A DNA stretch of 64,000 bases from JBCCMQ01 sp039026235 (lineage in GTDB: Bacteria > Pseudomonadota > Alphaproteobacteria > Rhodobacterales > Rhodobacteraceae). The stretch covers positions 102,533-166,532 of the forward strand of contig JBCCMQ010000009.1 in the NCBI GenBank assembly GCA_039026235.1, written 5' to 3'. A program made the position numbers and the translations under genes. Numbering within the stretch: the first letter of the stretch is position 1; each line of letters begins with the position of its first letter. The notes under the pieces were generated by a model. It saw nothing but the letters and a program-made list of their open reading frames with translations. It made no database searches and was not told where the DNA came from. Of the stretch, positions 41,596-50,023 are shown one piece after another.

Positions 41596-43521
41596 ATGAC
41601 AAAACGTCCCGAAACCCCATGCCTGGATCACGTCCAGTATCCGTCGGACCTCAAGGTGCTCAGCGACAGCCAGCTCAAACAGCTGTCCGATGAACTTCGG
41701 CTGGAAACGATCAGTGCCGTGTCTGAAACCGGTGGGCACCTGGGGGCCGGGCTTGGTGTTGTTGAGCTGACAGTTGCGCTGCATGCGGTGTTCGATACCC
41801 CGCGCGACCGTCTGATCTGGGACGTCAGCCACCAGTGCTATCCACACAAGATTCTGACGGGACGGCGCGACCGCATTCGGACCTTGCGCCAAGAGGGTGG
41901 GCTGTCCGGTTTCACCAAGCGTAGCGAAAGCCCCTTTGACCCCTTTGGCGCCGCCCACAGCTCGACATCGATCTCGGCGGCGCTGGGTTTCGCCGTGGCC
42001 CGCGACCTTGGCGGTGCCCCCGAGCCACCCCTGGGGGATGCGGTGGCCGTCATCGGTGACGGCGCCATGAGTGCCGGCATGGCCTTTGAGGCGATGAACA
42101 ACGCCGGACATTTGGGAAAGCGCCTGATCGTGATCCTGAACGACAATGAGATGTCGATTGCGCCGCCGGTCGGTGCCATGTCCAACTATCTGTCCCGCCT
42201 TTACGCCGGCGCGCCATTCCAGGAATTCAAAGCAGCCGCCAAGGGCGCTGTCAGCTTCCTGCCGGAACCCTTCCAGGAAGGGGCGCGGCGGGCCAAAGAG
42301 CTTCTCAAGTCCGCGACGGTCGGCGGGACGCTTTTCGAAGAGCTTGGCTTTTCTTACATCGGACCGATTGACGGGCACGATCTGGATCAGTTGCTGCCGG
42401 TGCTGCGGACCGTCAAAGCCCGTGCGGAAGGCCCGATTTTGATCCATGCGATCACCGTCAAGGGCAAGGGCTATGTTCCGGCTGAAAATGCCCGGGACAA
42501 GGGGCACGGCGTGTCGAAATTCGATGTCGTCACAGGCAAACAGAAAAAGGCGGCATCCAACGCGCCAAGCTATACCAAGGTCTTTGCCCAAAGCCTGATC
42601 CGCGAGGCGGAAACCGATCCGAAGATAGTGGCCACAACGGCCGCCATGCCCGATGGAACCGGCCTGAACCTGTTTGCCGAACGCTTTCCGGGCCGCACAT
42701 TCGATGTGGGCATTGCCGAACAGCACGCGGTGACGTTTTCGGCCGGGCTGGCGGCCGGTGGCTTGCGCCCGTTCTGTGCGATTTATTCGACCTTCCTGCA
42801 GCGGGGCTACGACCAGGTCGTCCATGACGTTGCCATTCAGCGACTTCCGGTCCGCTTTGCAATCGATCGCGCCGGACTGGTCGGCGCCGATGGCGCGACG
42901 CACGCAGGCGCTTTTGATGTGGCGTACCTTTCAAATCTGCCTGGCTTCACGGTTATGGCGGCGGCTGATGAGGCCGAATTGGTCCGGATGGTCAAAACCG
43001 CGGCGCTGCACGACGAAGGGCCAATCGCTTTCCGATTTCCGCGTGGCGAAGGCGTCGGTGTCGAAATTCCGGAAGCGCCAGAGACGCTCGACATCGGCAA
43101 GGGGCGCGTTGTGCACGCAGGAGAGCGGGTGGCGCTTTTGTCCTTTGGCGCGCGCTTGAAAGAGGTGCTTGAAGCGGCCGAGGCCCTTACCGCCCGTGGC
43201 ATAACCTGCACGGTCGCAGATGCGCGTTTTGCCAAGCCGTTGGATGAGGAATTGATCCTCGGTTTAGCACAGTCCCATGAGGCTTTGCTGACCATCGAGG
43301 AAGGCGCCATCGGGGGCTTCGGCAGCCATGTGGCCCAGCTTCTGGCCGAGAATGCCGTCTTCGACAAAGGGCTGAAATTCCGCTCGATGGTCTTGCCGGA
43401 CGTGTTTATCGACCAGGCCAACCCTGCGCAGATGTACGCCGTCGCTGGGCTGCAGGCATCCGACATCGAAACCAAAGTCCTCGGGCTTTTGAACATCGCT
43501 CAGATCTCGGCTCGAGCATAG
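41596..43521 (+). CDS. dxs: 1-deoxy-D-xylulose-5-phosphate synthase
   Basis: 641 residues. The transketolase-like fold carries H48 in SETGGHLGAGLG, the TPP motif GDGAMSAGMAFEAMNNAG from residue 154, the intact central domain, FDVGIAEQHAVTFSAGLA near 373 with the catalytic glutamate, and AIDRAGLVGADGATHAGAFD. The length is standard. It makes DXP from pyruvate and glyceraldehyde 3-phosphate, the entry step of the MEP isoprenoid pathway. It is the last enzyme gene of the run xseB-ispA-dxs; the AIG1-like gene begins 5 bases later. Confidence 0.96.
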   Translation: MTKRPETPCLDHVQYPSDLKVLSDSQLKQLSDELRLETISAVSETGGHLGAGLGVVELTVALHAVFDTPRDRLIWDVSHQCYPHKILTGRRDRIRTLRQEGGLSGFTKRSESPFDPFGAAHSSTSISAALGFAVARDLGGAPEPPLGDAVAVIGDGAMSAGMAFEAMNNAGHLGKRLIVILNDNEMSIAPPVGAMSNYLSRLYAGAPFQEFKAAAKGAVSFLPEPFQEGARRAKELLKSATVGGTLFEELGFSYIGPIDGHDLDQLLPVLRTVKARAEGPILIHAITVKGKGYVPAENARDKGHGVSKFDVVTGKQKKAASNAPSYTKVFAQSLIREAETDPKIVATTAAMPDGTGLNLFAERFPGRTFDVGIAEQHAVTFSAGLAAGGLRPFCAIYSTFLQRGYDQVVHDVAIQRLPVRFAIDRAGLVGADGATHAGAFDVAYLSNLPGFTVMAAADEAELVRMVKTAALHDEGPIAFRFPRGEGVGVEIPEAPETLDIGKGRVVHAGERVALLSFGARLKEVLEAAEALTARGITCTVADARFAKPLDEELILGLAQSHEALLTIEEGAIGGFGSHVAQLLAENAVFDKGLKFRSMVLPDVFIDQANPAQMYAVAGLQASDIETKVLGLLNIAQISARA

Positions 43522-43525
43522 CGAC

Positions 43526-44185
43526 GTGAACGTCCGCAGCCGCCCGGTTCTTGCCTATCGCTGGGTCGTTTTTCTGCTGGCTGGCGGCTATGCGGTTTAT
43601 CAGATATGGACCGCCAACTACGCCAACTTCGGCGGCCCGTTTCGTTTTCTGACCATCTGGGCGCTGCTGGCCAGCTTCTTCGCGGCCTCAAGGATGCTAG
43701 CCATAACCGAACGCCGGTCAGATCGGGAATGGGAACCCGTGATCGCGACGACCGCGACCATGAACGCCATGGTCGTGATCCTCTACTGGCGCCTATATTT
43801 CATTGATCCGGCCCTGGTCAGCAACGGCCTACCGGTTTGGCACCAGCAGTATTATCTGCACCTTTTGGGTCCGCTCCTGCAATGGACCGACATGCTGTTG
43901 ATCTGGCGCGGCTTCCGGCGCTATCTGCCTGCTGCAGCAATTTTGACCGCAGTGACGATCGCCTATATCGCCTGGACCGAGTTTGCGCTGGCGCCGCTAA
44001 GCGCGCGGCCCGTCGGCTCGGTAACGTCGGGCCTACCCTATCCGTTTCTGAACGACATGATGCTCAATGAACGACTTGCCTACTACGCGACAAATGTCGC
44101 GGCGGCCTGGCTGGTTCTGGCGCTATTCTGGGGGATTGCGCGCATCTTCCGCGGCGCCCTCGGTCCGTCTTTCGCGCGTGAGTAG
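43526..44185 (+). CDS. FAR-17a/AIG1-like membrane protein
   Basis: 219 residues from a GTG, with about six hydrophobic segments. The stretch FGGPFRFLTIWALLASFF (36-53) and the later WHQQYYLHLLGPLLQW (105-120) resemble the two conserved regions of the AIG1/ADTRP family, which contain the Thr and His of these unusual integral membrane threonine hydrolases. Here the matching residues would be T43 and H112. Human AIG1 and ADTRP hydrolyse branched fatty-acid esters. Bacterial members are poorly studied. It lies 5 bases after dxs. The 3' end overlaps the convergent epimerase gene by 63 bases. Confidence 0.65.
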   Translation: MNVRSRPVLAYRWVVFLLAGGYAVYQIWTANYANFGGPFRFLTIWALLASFFAASRMLAITERRSDREWEPVIATTATMNAMVVILYWRLYFIDPALVSNGLPVWHQQYYLHLLGPLLQWTDMLLIWRGFRRYLPAAAILTAVTIAYIAWTEFALAPLSARPVGSVTSGLPYPFLNDMMLNERLAYYATNVAAAWLVLALFWGIARIFRGALGPSFARE

Positions 44186-45028
44186 GTCCTGCAGACCAAC
44201 ACGGTAATTCGGATACGTCAGCGTAACGCCAAGCTCTGATTTGATCCGCTGGTTCGAGACGCGCTTCGACTCAGCATAAAAGCTGCGTGCCATTGGAGTC
44301 ATATCGGCCGTCTCAAAGTCCACCGATGGCGGTAGGGGCGCGCCCAAGAGTTTGGCCGCATAGGCGATTACGTCTTCCGGCGGGGCAGGATCGTCATCGC
44401 ACAGGTTGTAGATGGCGCCGGGGTTCGGTTGAGCGATGGATGCTTCGAGAACCCTGGCGATGTCTTCGACGTGAATACGGGAAAACACCTGGCCCGGTTT
44501 GATGATCCGGCGCGCGGTGCCGGCGCGGACCTTTGCAAAGGGGCCACGGCCGGGTCCGTAAATCCCCGCCAGGCGGAAGATATGAAGCGGTAAGCCATGG
44601 TCGGTTGCCAATGCCTGCCATGCCGCCTCTGCCCCGGCCCGCAGTTGCCCGCGCTGGGTCGAAGGCGCGACAGGCGTTGTCTCATCCACCCAGGCGCCGC
44701 CATGATCGCCGTAGACGCCGGTGGTCGAAAGATAGCCGACCCAACGCAGCCTTGGCGCAATCGCCGAAATTTCATCTCTCAAGGTGGCCAATACCGGGTC
44801 GCCCGATTGCCCGGGCCCGGCGGAAATCAGCAGATCCGTCGTGTCTGCAAGGACATCGGCGATGTTGGAACCCGGCCAGACAATTGGATCCGCACCGCTG
44901 CTGGCAACGCCGTCCGTCTTCTCGGCCGTCCGGGTGGTTCCGCGAATGATCCAGCCTTTTGCCTTCAGTCTTATTGACAGGGCCCTGGCCGAATAGCCGT
45001 GTCCAAAAGAGAGAAGTTTGCGCTGCAT
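44123..45028 (-). CDS. NAD(P)-dependent epimerase/SDR family protein (YeeZ-like)
   Basis: 301 residues with an N-terminal Rossmann fold (LLSFGHGYSARALSIRLKAKGW, dinucleotide loop FGHGYSA) and an extended-SDR body: VGYLSTTGVYGDHGGAWVDETTPV has the catalytic serine/tyrosine area, followed by LPLHIFRLAGIYGPGRGPF and FSRIHVEDIARVLEAS. It is close to the YeeZ group of putative sugar-nucleotide or lactone reductases. The substrate is unknown. Its 3' end overlaps the AIG1-like gene by 63 bases, tail to tail. Confidence 0.82.
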   Translation of the reverse strand: MQRKLLSFGHGYSARALSIRLKAKGWIIRGTTRTAEKTDGVASSGADPIVWPGSNIADVLADTTDLLISAGPGQSGDPVLATLRDEISAIAPRLRWVGYLSTTGVYGDHGGAWVDETTPVAPSTQRGQLRAGAEAAWQALATDHGLPLHIFRLAGIYGPGRGPFAKVRAGTARRIIKPGQVFSRIHVEDIARVLEASIAQPNPGAIYNLCDDDPAPPEDVIAYAAKLLGAPLPPSVDFETADMTPMARSFYAESKRVSNQRIKSELGVTLTYPNYRVGLQDLLTRERRTEGAAEDARNPPE

Positions 45029-45073
45029 GGAAGCACTATGGGCAAGATCGTACGACCTGCAAGCGGTGGCGGG

Positions 45074-45859
45074 CTAGCGGCCTTTCCAGACCGGGTCGCG
45101 CTTTTCGGCAAAGGCAGCGGCGCCTTCGTGCTGATCTTCGCTGGAATAAAGGAAGTCGACTGTTGAAAGCTGGCGTTTGGTGATGCGGTTCATGACGTCT
45201 TGGAACTTTGCGTCCTCGGCTTCACGCACAATCTCTTTGATTGCGGCGTAAACGAGGGGCGGCCCAGATGCCAAGTGTTGGGCAAGCGCCTGCGCTTCTC
45301 TGGTCAGTTTGTCGGCGGGATAGATATGGTTGATGATACCCCAGCCCCGCGCTTCCTCCGCGTCGAACCAGCGGCCCGTCAGAAGCAATTCCATGGCAAT
45401 GTGATAGGGGATGCGTTTCGGCAGCTTAACGCTGGCTGCGTCGGCGACTGTGCCCGATCTGATCTCGGGAAAGGCAAACGTTGCGTGGTCCGCGGCCAGG
45501 ATAATGTCGGCGGACAGCGCAAGTTCCAGACCTCCGCCGCATGCGATCCCGTTTATCGCCACGATGACCGGCTTGTTCAGGTCGCGCAATTCCTGAAGGC
45601 CGCCAAACCCGCCAACGCCGTAATCGCCGTCAACCGCGTCGCCACCGGCTGCTGCCTTCAGATCCCAACCCGCACAGAAGAACTTCGGTCCGGCGCCGGT
45701 CACCAAGGCGACCCTAAATTCGGGATTGTCCCTGAAGTCGCGAAACACTTCGCCCATGGCGCGGCTGGTCTGCAGGTCAATTGCGTTTGCGGGCGGGCGG
45801 TTAAGCGTCACTTCCAGAACCGCTCCGCTTTGCTTGATGTCGATTGCGCTGGCCGTCAC
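45074..45859 (-). CDS. CaiD-like enoyl-CoA hydratase (carnitinyl-CoA dehydratase type)
   Basis: 261 residues of the crotonase superfamily. The oxyanion-hole segments are FFCAGWDLKAAAGGDAVDG near residue 60 and NGIACGGGLELALSADIILAAD near 105, with FPEIRSGTVADAASVKLPKRI after. The C-terminal AFAEKRDPVWKGR is, from memory, the same as that of E. coli CaiD, which hydrates crotonobetainyl-CoA to carnitinyl-CoA. It overlaps the CoA-ligase gene by four bases, and a dehydrogenase and an aldolase-like gene lie upstream, so it belongs to a CoA-dependent catabolic operon. Confidence 0.82.
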   Translation of the reverse strand: MTASAIDIKQSGAVLEVTLNRPPANAIDLQTSRAMGEVFRDFRDNPEFRVALVTGAGPKFFCAGWDLKAAAGGDAVDGDYGVGGFGGLQELRDLNKPVIVAINGIACGGGLELALSADIILAADHATFAFPEIRSGTVADAASVKLPKRIPYHIAMELLLTGRWFDAEEARGWGIINHIYPADKLTREAQALAQHLASGPPLVYAAIKEIVREAEDAKFQDVMNRITKRQLSTVDFLYSSEDQHEGAAAFAEKRDPVWKGR

Positions 45860-47892
45860 GTCTCTTCCGTCCCCTCACGTAACAGCGCATCGGCGGCCCA
45901 GGCCCCGGTCGGCGTTGCCAACATCGGATTGATCTCCAATTCCATCGTTTCAGGATGATCCCGGACATAAGCCTGGACTGCAAGGATCGCTTCGACCAGA
46001 GCATCCATGTTGGCGGACGGGGCACCCCGATATCCGCCGAGAAGACGCGCACACTTCAGGCGCCCGATGGCGGCTGATATGTCCTGCGCATCAACCGGAA
46101 GCAAAAGCGATACACTGTCGTCAAGCAACTCGGTCAATATGCCGCCCGCGCCTATGGTCATGACAATCCCATGGGCCGGATCTTGGACAACACCGATCAG
46201 CAGTTCCGCAATGATATCGCCGATCATGGCCTCAACCAGAACAGGATATCCGGGAACATCCTCGGCAGCGCTCCGCACGTCATCGTCTGTTGCGAGGTTC
46301 AGGCGGACACCGCCCGCATCGGATTTATGTGCAAGGCCCAGGCTTTTGATTGCCACGTGGCCGCCGATCTGTCTGGCCTTGGCGACCGCCTCTTGAACCG
46401 AAGCGGCGATCCCAGACGGCGGCGTTGGCACACCACACGCGGCAAGCCGCAATTTCGCGGCATGTTCGTCAATCAGCCGAAGCCGCTTGTCAGCCACCGT
46501 CGGGCGCATCAAAGGTGCTTTTTTGGGGGCACTGACAGAGGCTGCGGCCACCACGGCTTTCAGAGCGGTTTCAATACCGGAGAGGGGAACAACGCCCCCT
46601 TCGATAAGCCGTTTTGCCACCGGTTCGGGCATCAGTTCCGACAGGGATGCCACGGCGGCAAAGGGCCGTCCCGTCCGATGCCGTGCAGCGATGCTGGCGG
46701 CAATCACACATTCCCATTCGGCCGGATCGCAGCGGTCAGATCGCGGAACATCGAACACCGGCAGCGTGATCGACACGTCGCCTGCTGCCATGGCGGCAAA
46801 AACCTCGGCAATTGCTGCCTCATCGCCCCAGATATACGTGTGATAATCCAACGGGTTGGCCAATACCACGCGTGGTCCCAGTGCAGCATGCAGTGATGCC
46901 TGCTGCGCGCCGCTCAGCTCTGGAAACGTGACCTCCATGTCTTCGGCTGTATCGGCCACTAAGGATGCTTCACCCCCAGAACAGCAGGTGGACGAAATGC
47001 GGGCTGTCGCGAGCGCACCGTTGACGTGGAAAATACTGAGGGTCGCAAGGAACACTTCGAGCGATTCAGCATAGGCAAAACCCAGTCGGTCGATCAAAGC
47101 CCGCGCGCCGGCATGCGATCCGGCCAGCGAGGCCGTATGGGATAAGGTGGCCGCCTGCGCGGCATCAGAGCGTCCGGATTTAATTACCACCACCGGCAGA
47201 TTCCGCGCATGGGCCTCGGCCGCGAATTCCTGCCATTGATCGAGGTCGCGAAACCCTTCGATATGCAAGCCTATCGCCGTGATACGTGGATCGCCGGCAA
47301 CGACGCGGGCCAGTTCCGCCTGGCCAAGCGCGGTTTGATTGCCGACCGTGATAACCTGGGCGACGGGCAAAGCGCGCTGCTGCATCGTCAGGTTAAGCGC
47401 AATGTTTGAACTTTGGGTCAGGATCGCCACACCGCGGTCGACTGCGGCAAGCCCGTGCTGGTCGGGCCACAGTGCGACCCGGTCCAGAAGGTTAAGAAAG
47501 CCATAGCAATTGGGACCCAGCACCGGCATGTCCCCGGCCGCGTTCAAGAGAGCCTGGGTTCGCGCCGAAGCACCGGCATCCTCGGCCTCCATTTCCGAAA
47601 AACCAGAGGCCAGACAAACCGCGCCCCCGGAACCCAGCGCGTTCAGCTGCTGCAGGGTATCGATTGTCCGGTCCCGATTCACACCTATGTAGGCCGCATC
47701 CGGGATCTCTGGCAGCGCAGCCAGTGACGGAAACGCCTGCATGCCGCCCACCTGGTCCGCGGTTGGATGCACGGGCCAGAGCGTGCCGTCAAATCCTATC
47801 GATTTTGATGTTTGAACAACCTTGCGGCACCATGCGCCACCGCCGATGACGGCAATGGATTTGGGGCGCAGTAGGCGCGAAAGGTCACGCAC
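45856..47892 (-). CDS. Acyl-CoA synthetase (NDP-forming), fused alpha-beta
   Basis: 678 residues from a GTG at 47892. The N-terminal CoA-binding Rossmann domain begins RPKSIAVIGGGAW; the succinyl-CoA-ligase-like middle has SHTASLAGSHAGARALIDRLGF, the region with the phospho-histidine loop; the C-terminal ATP-grasp domain has GGHVAIKSLGLAHKSDAGGVRLNL and ETMELEINPML. Enzymes of this class link an acid to CoA at the cost of ATP giving ADP (or the reverse). Here it most likely activates the substrate of the adjacent acyl-CoA dehydrogenase and CaiD-like hydratase. The start overlaps the dehydrogenase stop by 8 bases; a longer frame to 48003 has no homology. Confidence 0.85.
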   Translation of the reverse strand: MRDLSRLLRPKSIAVIGGGAWCRKVVQTSKSIGFDGTLWPVHPTADQVGGMQAFPSLAALPEIPDAAYIGVNRDRTIDTLQQLNALGSGGAVCLASGFSEMEAEDAGASARTQALLNAAGDMPVLGPNCYGFLNLLDRVALWPDQHGLAAVDRGVAILTQSSNIALNLTMQQRALPVAQVITVGNQTALGQAELARVVAGDPRITAIGLHIEGFRDLDQWQEFAAEAHARNLPVVVIKSGRSDAAQAATLSHTASLAGSHAGARALIDRLGFAYAESLEVFLATLSIFHVNGALATARISSTCCSGGEASLVADTAEDMEVTFPELSGAQQASLHAALGPRVVLANPLDYHTYIWGDEAAIAEVFAAMAAGDVSITLPVFDVPRSDRCDPAEWECVIAASIAARHRTGRPFAAVASLSELMPEPVAKRLIEGGVVPLSGIETALKAVVAAASVSAPKKAPLMRPTVADKRLRLIDEHAAKLRLAACGVPTPPSGIAASVQEAVAKARQIGGHVAIKSLGLAHKSDAGGVRLNLATDDDVRSAAEDVPGYPVLVEAMIGDIIAELLIGVVQDPAHGIVMTIGAGGILTELLDDSVSLLLPVDAQDISAAIGRLKCARLLGGYRGAPSANMDALVEAILAVQAYVRDHPETMELEINPMLATPTGAWAADALLREGTEET

Positions 47893-49054
47893 CGAGCGCT
47901 CGCAGCAGGTCGCGACTGATGATGTGGCGCTGGATCTCGGATGTACCGTCCCAGATCCGCTCGACACGGGCGTCGCGCCAGAACCGCTCAAGCGGGTAGT
48001 CATCCATCAACCCCATGCCACCGTGGATCTGAATGGCGGCGTCGGTCACGCGCGCGAGCATTTCAGTCGCAAAGAGCTTTGCGGATGCAATTTCGCGATT
48101 TGCGGGCATGCCACGATCAAGCCGGTCGGCGGCCGCCAGCGTCAGCAGATCGGCGGCATCAATTTCCGTGATCATGTCGGCAAGCTGGAAGCTGACACCC
48201 TGGAAACGACCGATTTTCTGTCCGAACTGTTCCCGTTCAGCCGCGTACCCCAAAGCATAGTCGAACACCCGCCGTGCGCGACCGACCGACATGGCCGCGA
48301 CCGTTATACGGGTTGCATGAAGCCAGGTATTCATGACCTCGAAACCGCCATCGACTGCGCCCAGGACCTGTGCCTCTGAAAGGCGGCAATCATCGAATTC
48401 GAGGATCATGTTCTTGTAGCCTCGATGCGAAACCGACTTGTATCCGTCGCGCACCGTGAAACCCGGCATGCCGCGGTCCACCAGAAATGCCGTGATCCGC
48501 TTTTTCGGACCCTTAGGGGTCTGATCTTCGCCTGTCGCGACGAACACTATGAAGAAATCAGCGTGCTCGGCGCCCGAGATAAAGTGCTTTGTGCCGTTGA
48601 CGACCCAGTCGCCCCCGTCCCTTCGGGCCGCGCATTTCATTGATCTGATGTCTGAACCGGCGCCCGGCTCTGTCATCGCCAACGCGTCCATCCGTTCGCC
48701 ACGGACTGCGGGCATCAGATAACGTTCAACCTGATCGTCCTGGCAGGCCATGAGTATGTTCTGCGGACGACCGAAGAAATGGGTCAGGGCCATTGATCCG
48801 CGCCCAAGCTCGCGTTCCACCAACGCAAACTCCACATGGTTCAATCCGGCGCAGCCGACACTTTCCGGAAAATTGCACGCGTAAAAGCCCAGCTCGAGGG
48901 TTTTGTCCTTGATGGCTTGCGCCAGATCCGCAGGGACCTCTCCGGCCCGTTCAACCTCGGCCTCGTGGGGGTAGATCTCTGTCTCGACGAAACGGCGCAC
49001 GGTGTCCGCGATCATCCCGTGCGCATCGTTCAGCCCATAGTGCGTGCCTGACAT
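47885..49054 (-). CDS. Acyl-CoA dehydrogenase
   Basis: 389 residues from the ATG at 49054. The FAD/substrate region is LAMTEPGAGSDIRSMKC near 128, DWVVNGTKHFISGAEHADFFIVFV near 150, the central barrel, ITVAAMSVGRARRVFDYALGYAAEREQFG near 248 and IQIHGGMGLMDDYPLERFWRDARVERIWDGTSEIQR with RxIRIWDGTSE near the end. It makes the alpha-beta double bond in an acyl-CoA and passes electrons to ETF. In its operon it would act between the CoA ligase and the CaiD-like hydratase. The frame is open to 49132 but the first ATG of homology is at 49054. Confidence 0.9.
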   Translation of the reverse strand: MSGTHYGLNDAHGMIADTVRRFVETEIYPHEAEVERAGEVPADLAQAIKDKTLELGFYACNFPESVGCAGLNHVEFALVERELGRGSMALTHFFGRPQNILMACQDDQVERYLMPAVRGERMDALAMTEPGAGSDIRSMKCAARRDGGDWVVNGTKHFISGAEHADFFIVFVATGEDQTPKGPKKRITAFLVDRGMPGFTVRDGYKSVSHRGYKNMILEFDDCRLSEAQVLGAVDGGFEVMNTWLHATRITVAAMSVGRARRVFDYALGYAAEREQFGQKIGRFQGVSFQLADMITEIDAADLLTLAAADRLDRGMPANREIASAKLFATEMLARVTDAAIQIHGGMGLMDDYPLERFWRDARVERIWDGTSEIQRHIISRDLLRALGA

Positions 49055-49128
49055 GTCGCTTTTAGTGCGTATCGATTTGAGTGATGTGGACGCGGGACGA
49101 AAATGTGGCCTTTCCAGCGTGTCGGCCG

Positions 49129-49899
49129 TCAATGGGCATAGTCGGAACCTTCTTCATCAAGAATGGCCCTCAGTTCGGCAAGATGGGCTCCGTCCGTTGG
49201 ATAGGCTTCGATCTCTCGCGCGGTCTTTTCCGCAATTTCATCGCTTAGCACACGCAGCGGTCTGCCGGTCTGCAACGCACGGATGTAGGTCTCGGCCGCG
49301 CGCTCGAAATAATAAAGCCTGTCGAATGTATCGGCGACAGTATCGCCGATCACCATGACGCCGTGATTGCCCATCACCATGACCTTGATCTTCGGGTCGT
49401 CAAACAGCTGTGCACACCGTGCGCCTTCGTCCTCAAACGCCAGGCCGCCATAGTGTTCATCGACGACGACACGGTTGAAAAAACTGGCTGAGTTCTGATC
49501 GATCGGCGGCAGGTTGCTGTCGGCAAGACAGGCGAGGACTGTCGCATGTACGGAATGCACATGCATGGCGCACCGGGCGTGGCCACAGTGCCGGTGCAGT
49601 CCGCCGTGTAATCCCCAGGCCGTCGGGTCTGGCGCATCGGGCCGGTCCATCGTCGCAGGATCGTTTGCATCGATCAGAAGAAGGTCAGAAGCGCGCACAC
49701 GGCTAAAGTGCTTCTTGTTCGGATTGATCAGGAACTCTGTGCCGTCGTTGTTCACCGAAAGGCTGAAATGGTTCGCGACCGCTTCGTGCATGTTCAGCCG
49801 CACGGTCCACCTTAGTGCGGCGGCCAGATCAACACGTTCCTGCCAGTGATCCATGTTGGGACGTTCGGCAAATGCAGCTGCAACCATCAAAGCCTCCAT
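49129..49899 (-). CDS. Class II aldolase/adducin family protein
   Basis: 256 residues. Zinc-site and fold motifs of the family are present: ANHFSLSVNNDGTEFLINPNKKHFSRVRASDLLLID, the metal-binding histidines in HCAMHVHSVHATVLA-like ARCAMHVHSVHATVLA near residue 110, VVMGNHGVMVIGDTVADTFDRLYYFERAAETYIRAL near 175. Members are sugar-phosphate aldolases, decarboxylases or adducin-like proteins. Being first in a minus-strand run with acyl-CoA genes is unusual for an aldolase, so its substrate is unclear. The upstream divergent region toward ade is 124 bases. Confidence 0.82.
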   Translation of the reverse strand: MEALMVAAAFAERPNMDHWQERVDLAAALRWTVRLNMHEAVANHFSLSVNNDGTEFLINPNKKHFSRVRASDLLLIDANDPATMDRPDAPDPTAWGLHGGLHRHCGHARCAMHVHSVHATVLACLADSNLPPIDQNSASFFNRVVVDEHYGGLAFEDEGARCAQLFDDPKIKVMVMGNHGVMVIGDTVADTFDRLYYFERAAETYIRALQTGRPLRVLSDEIAEKTAREIEAYPTDGAHLAELRAILDEEGSDYAH

Positions 49900-50023
49900 T
49901 TTCGGTCAGGGTGCGCCAATATAAGCCTATTGCCTAGCCTGTTTGCGACCCGCTTTGCGACATGCCTGCGGCTAAGCGGTGCAAGGGCTTGCCATTGCCT
50001 GATAAGGCGTGAGATATCCGGCC

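Noticed and set aside
41035..42903. 622-residue minus-strand frame
   Set aside because: It is antisense to ispA and dxs, has no domain pattern and arises from GC-rich codon bias.
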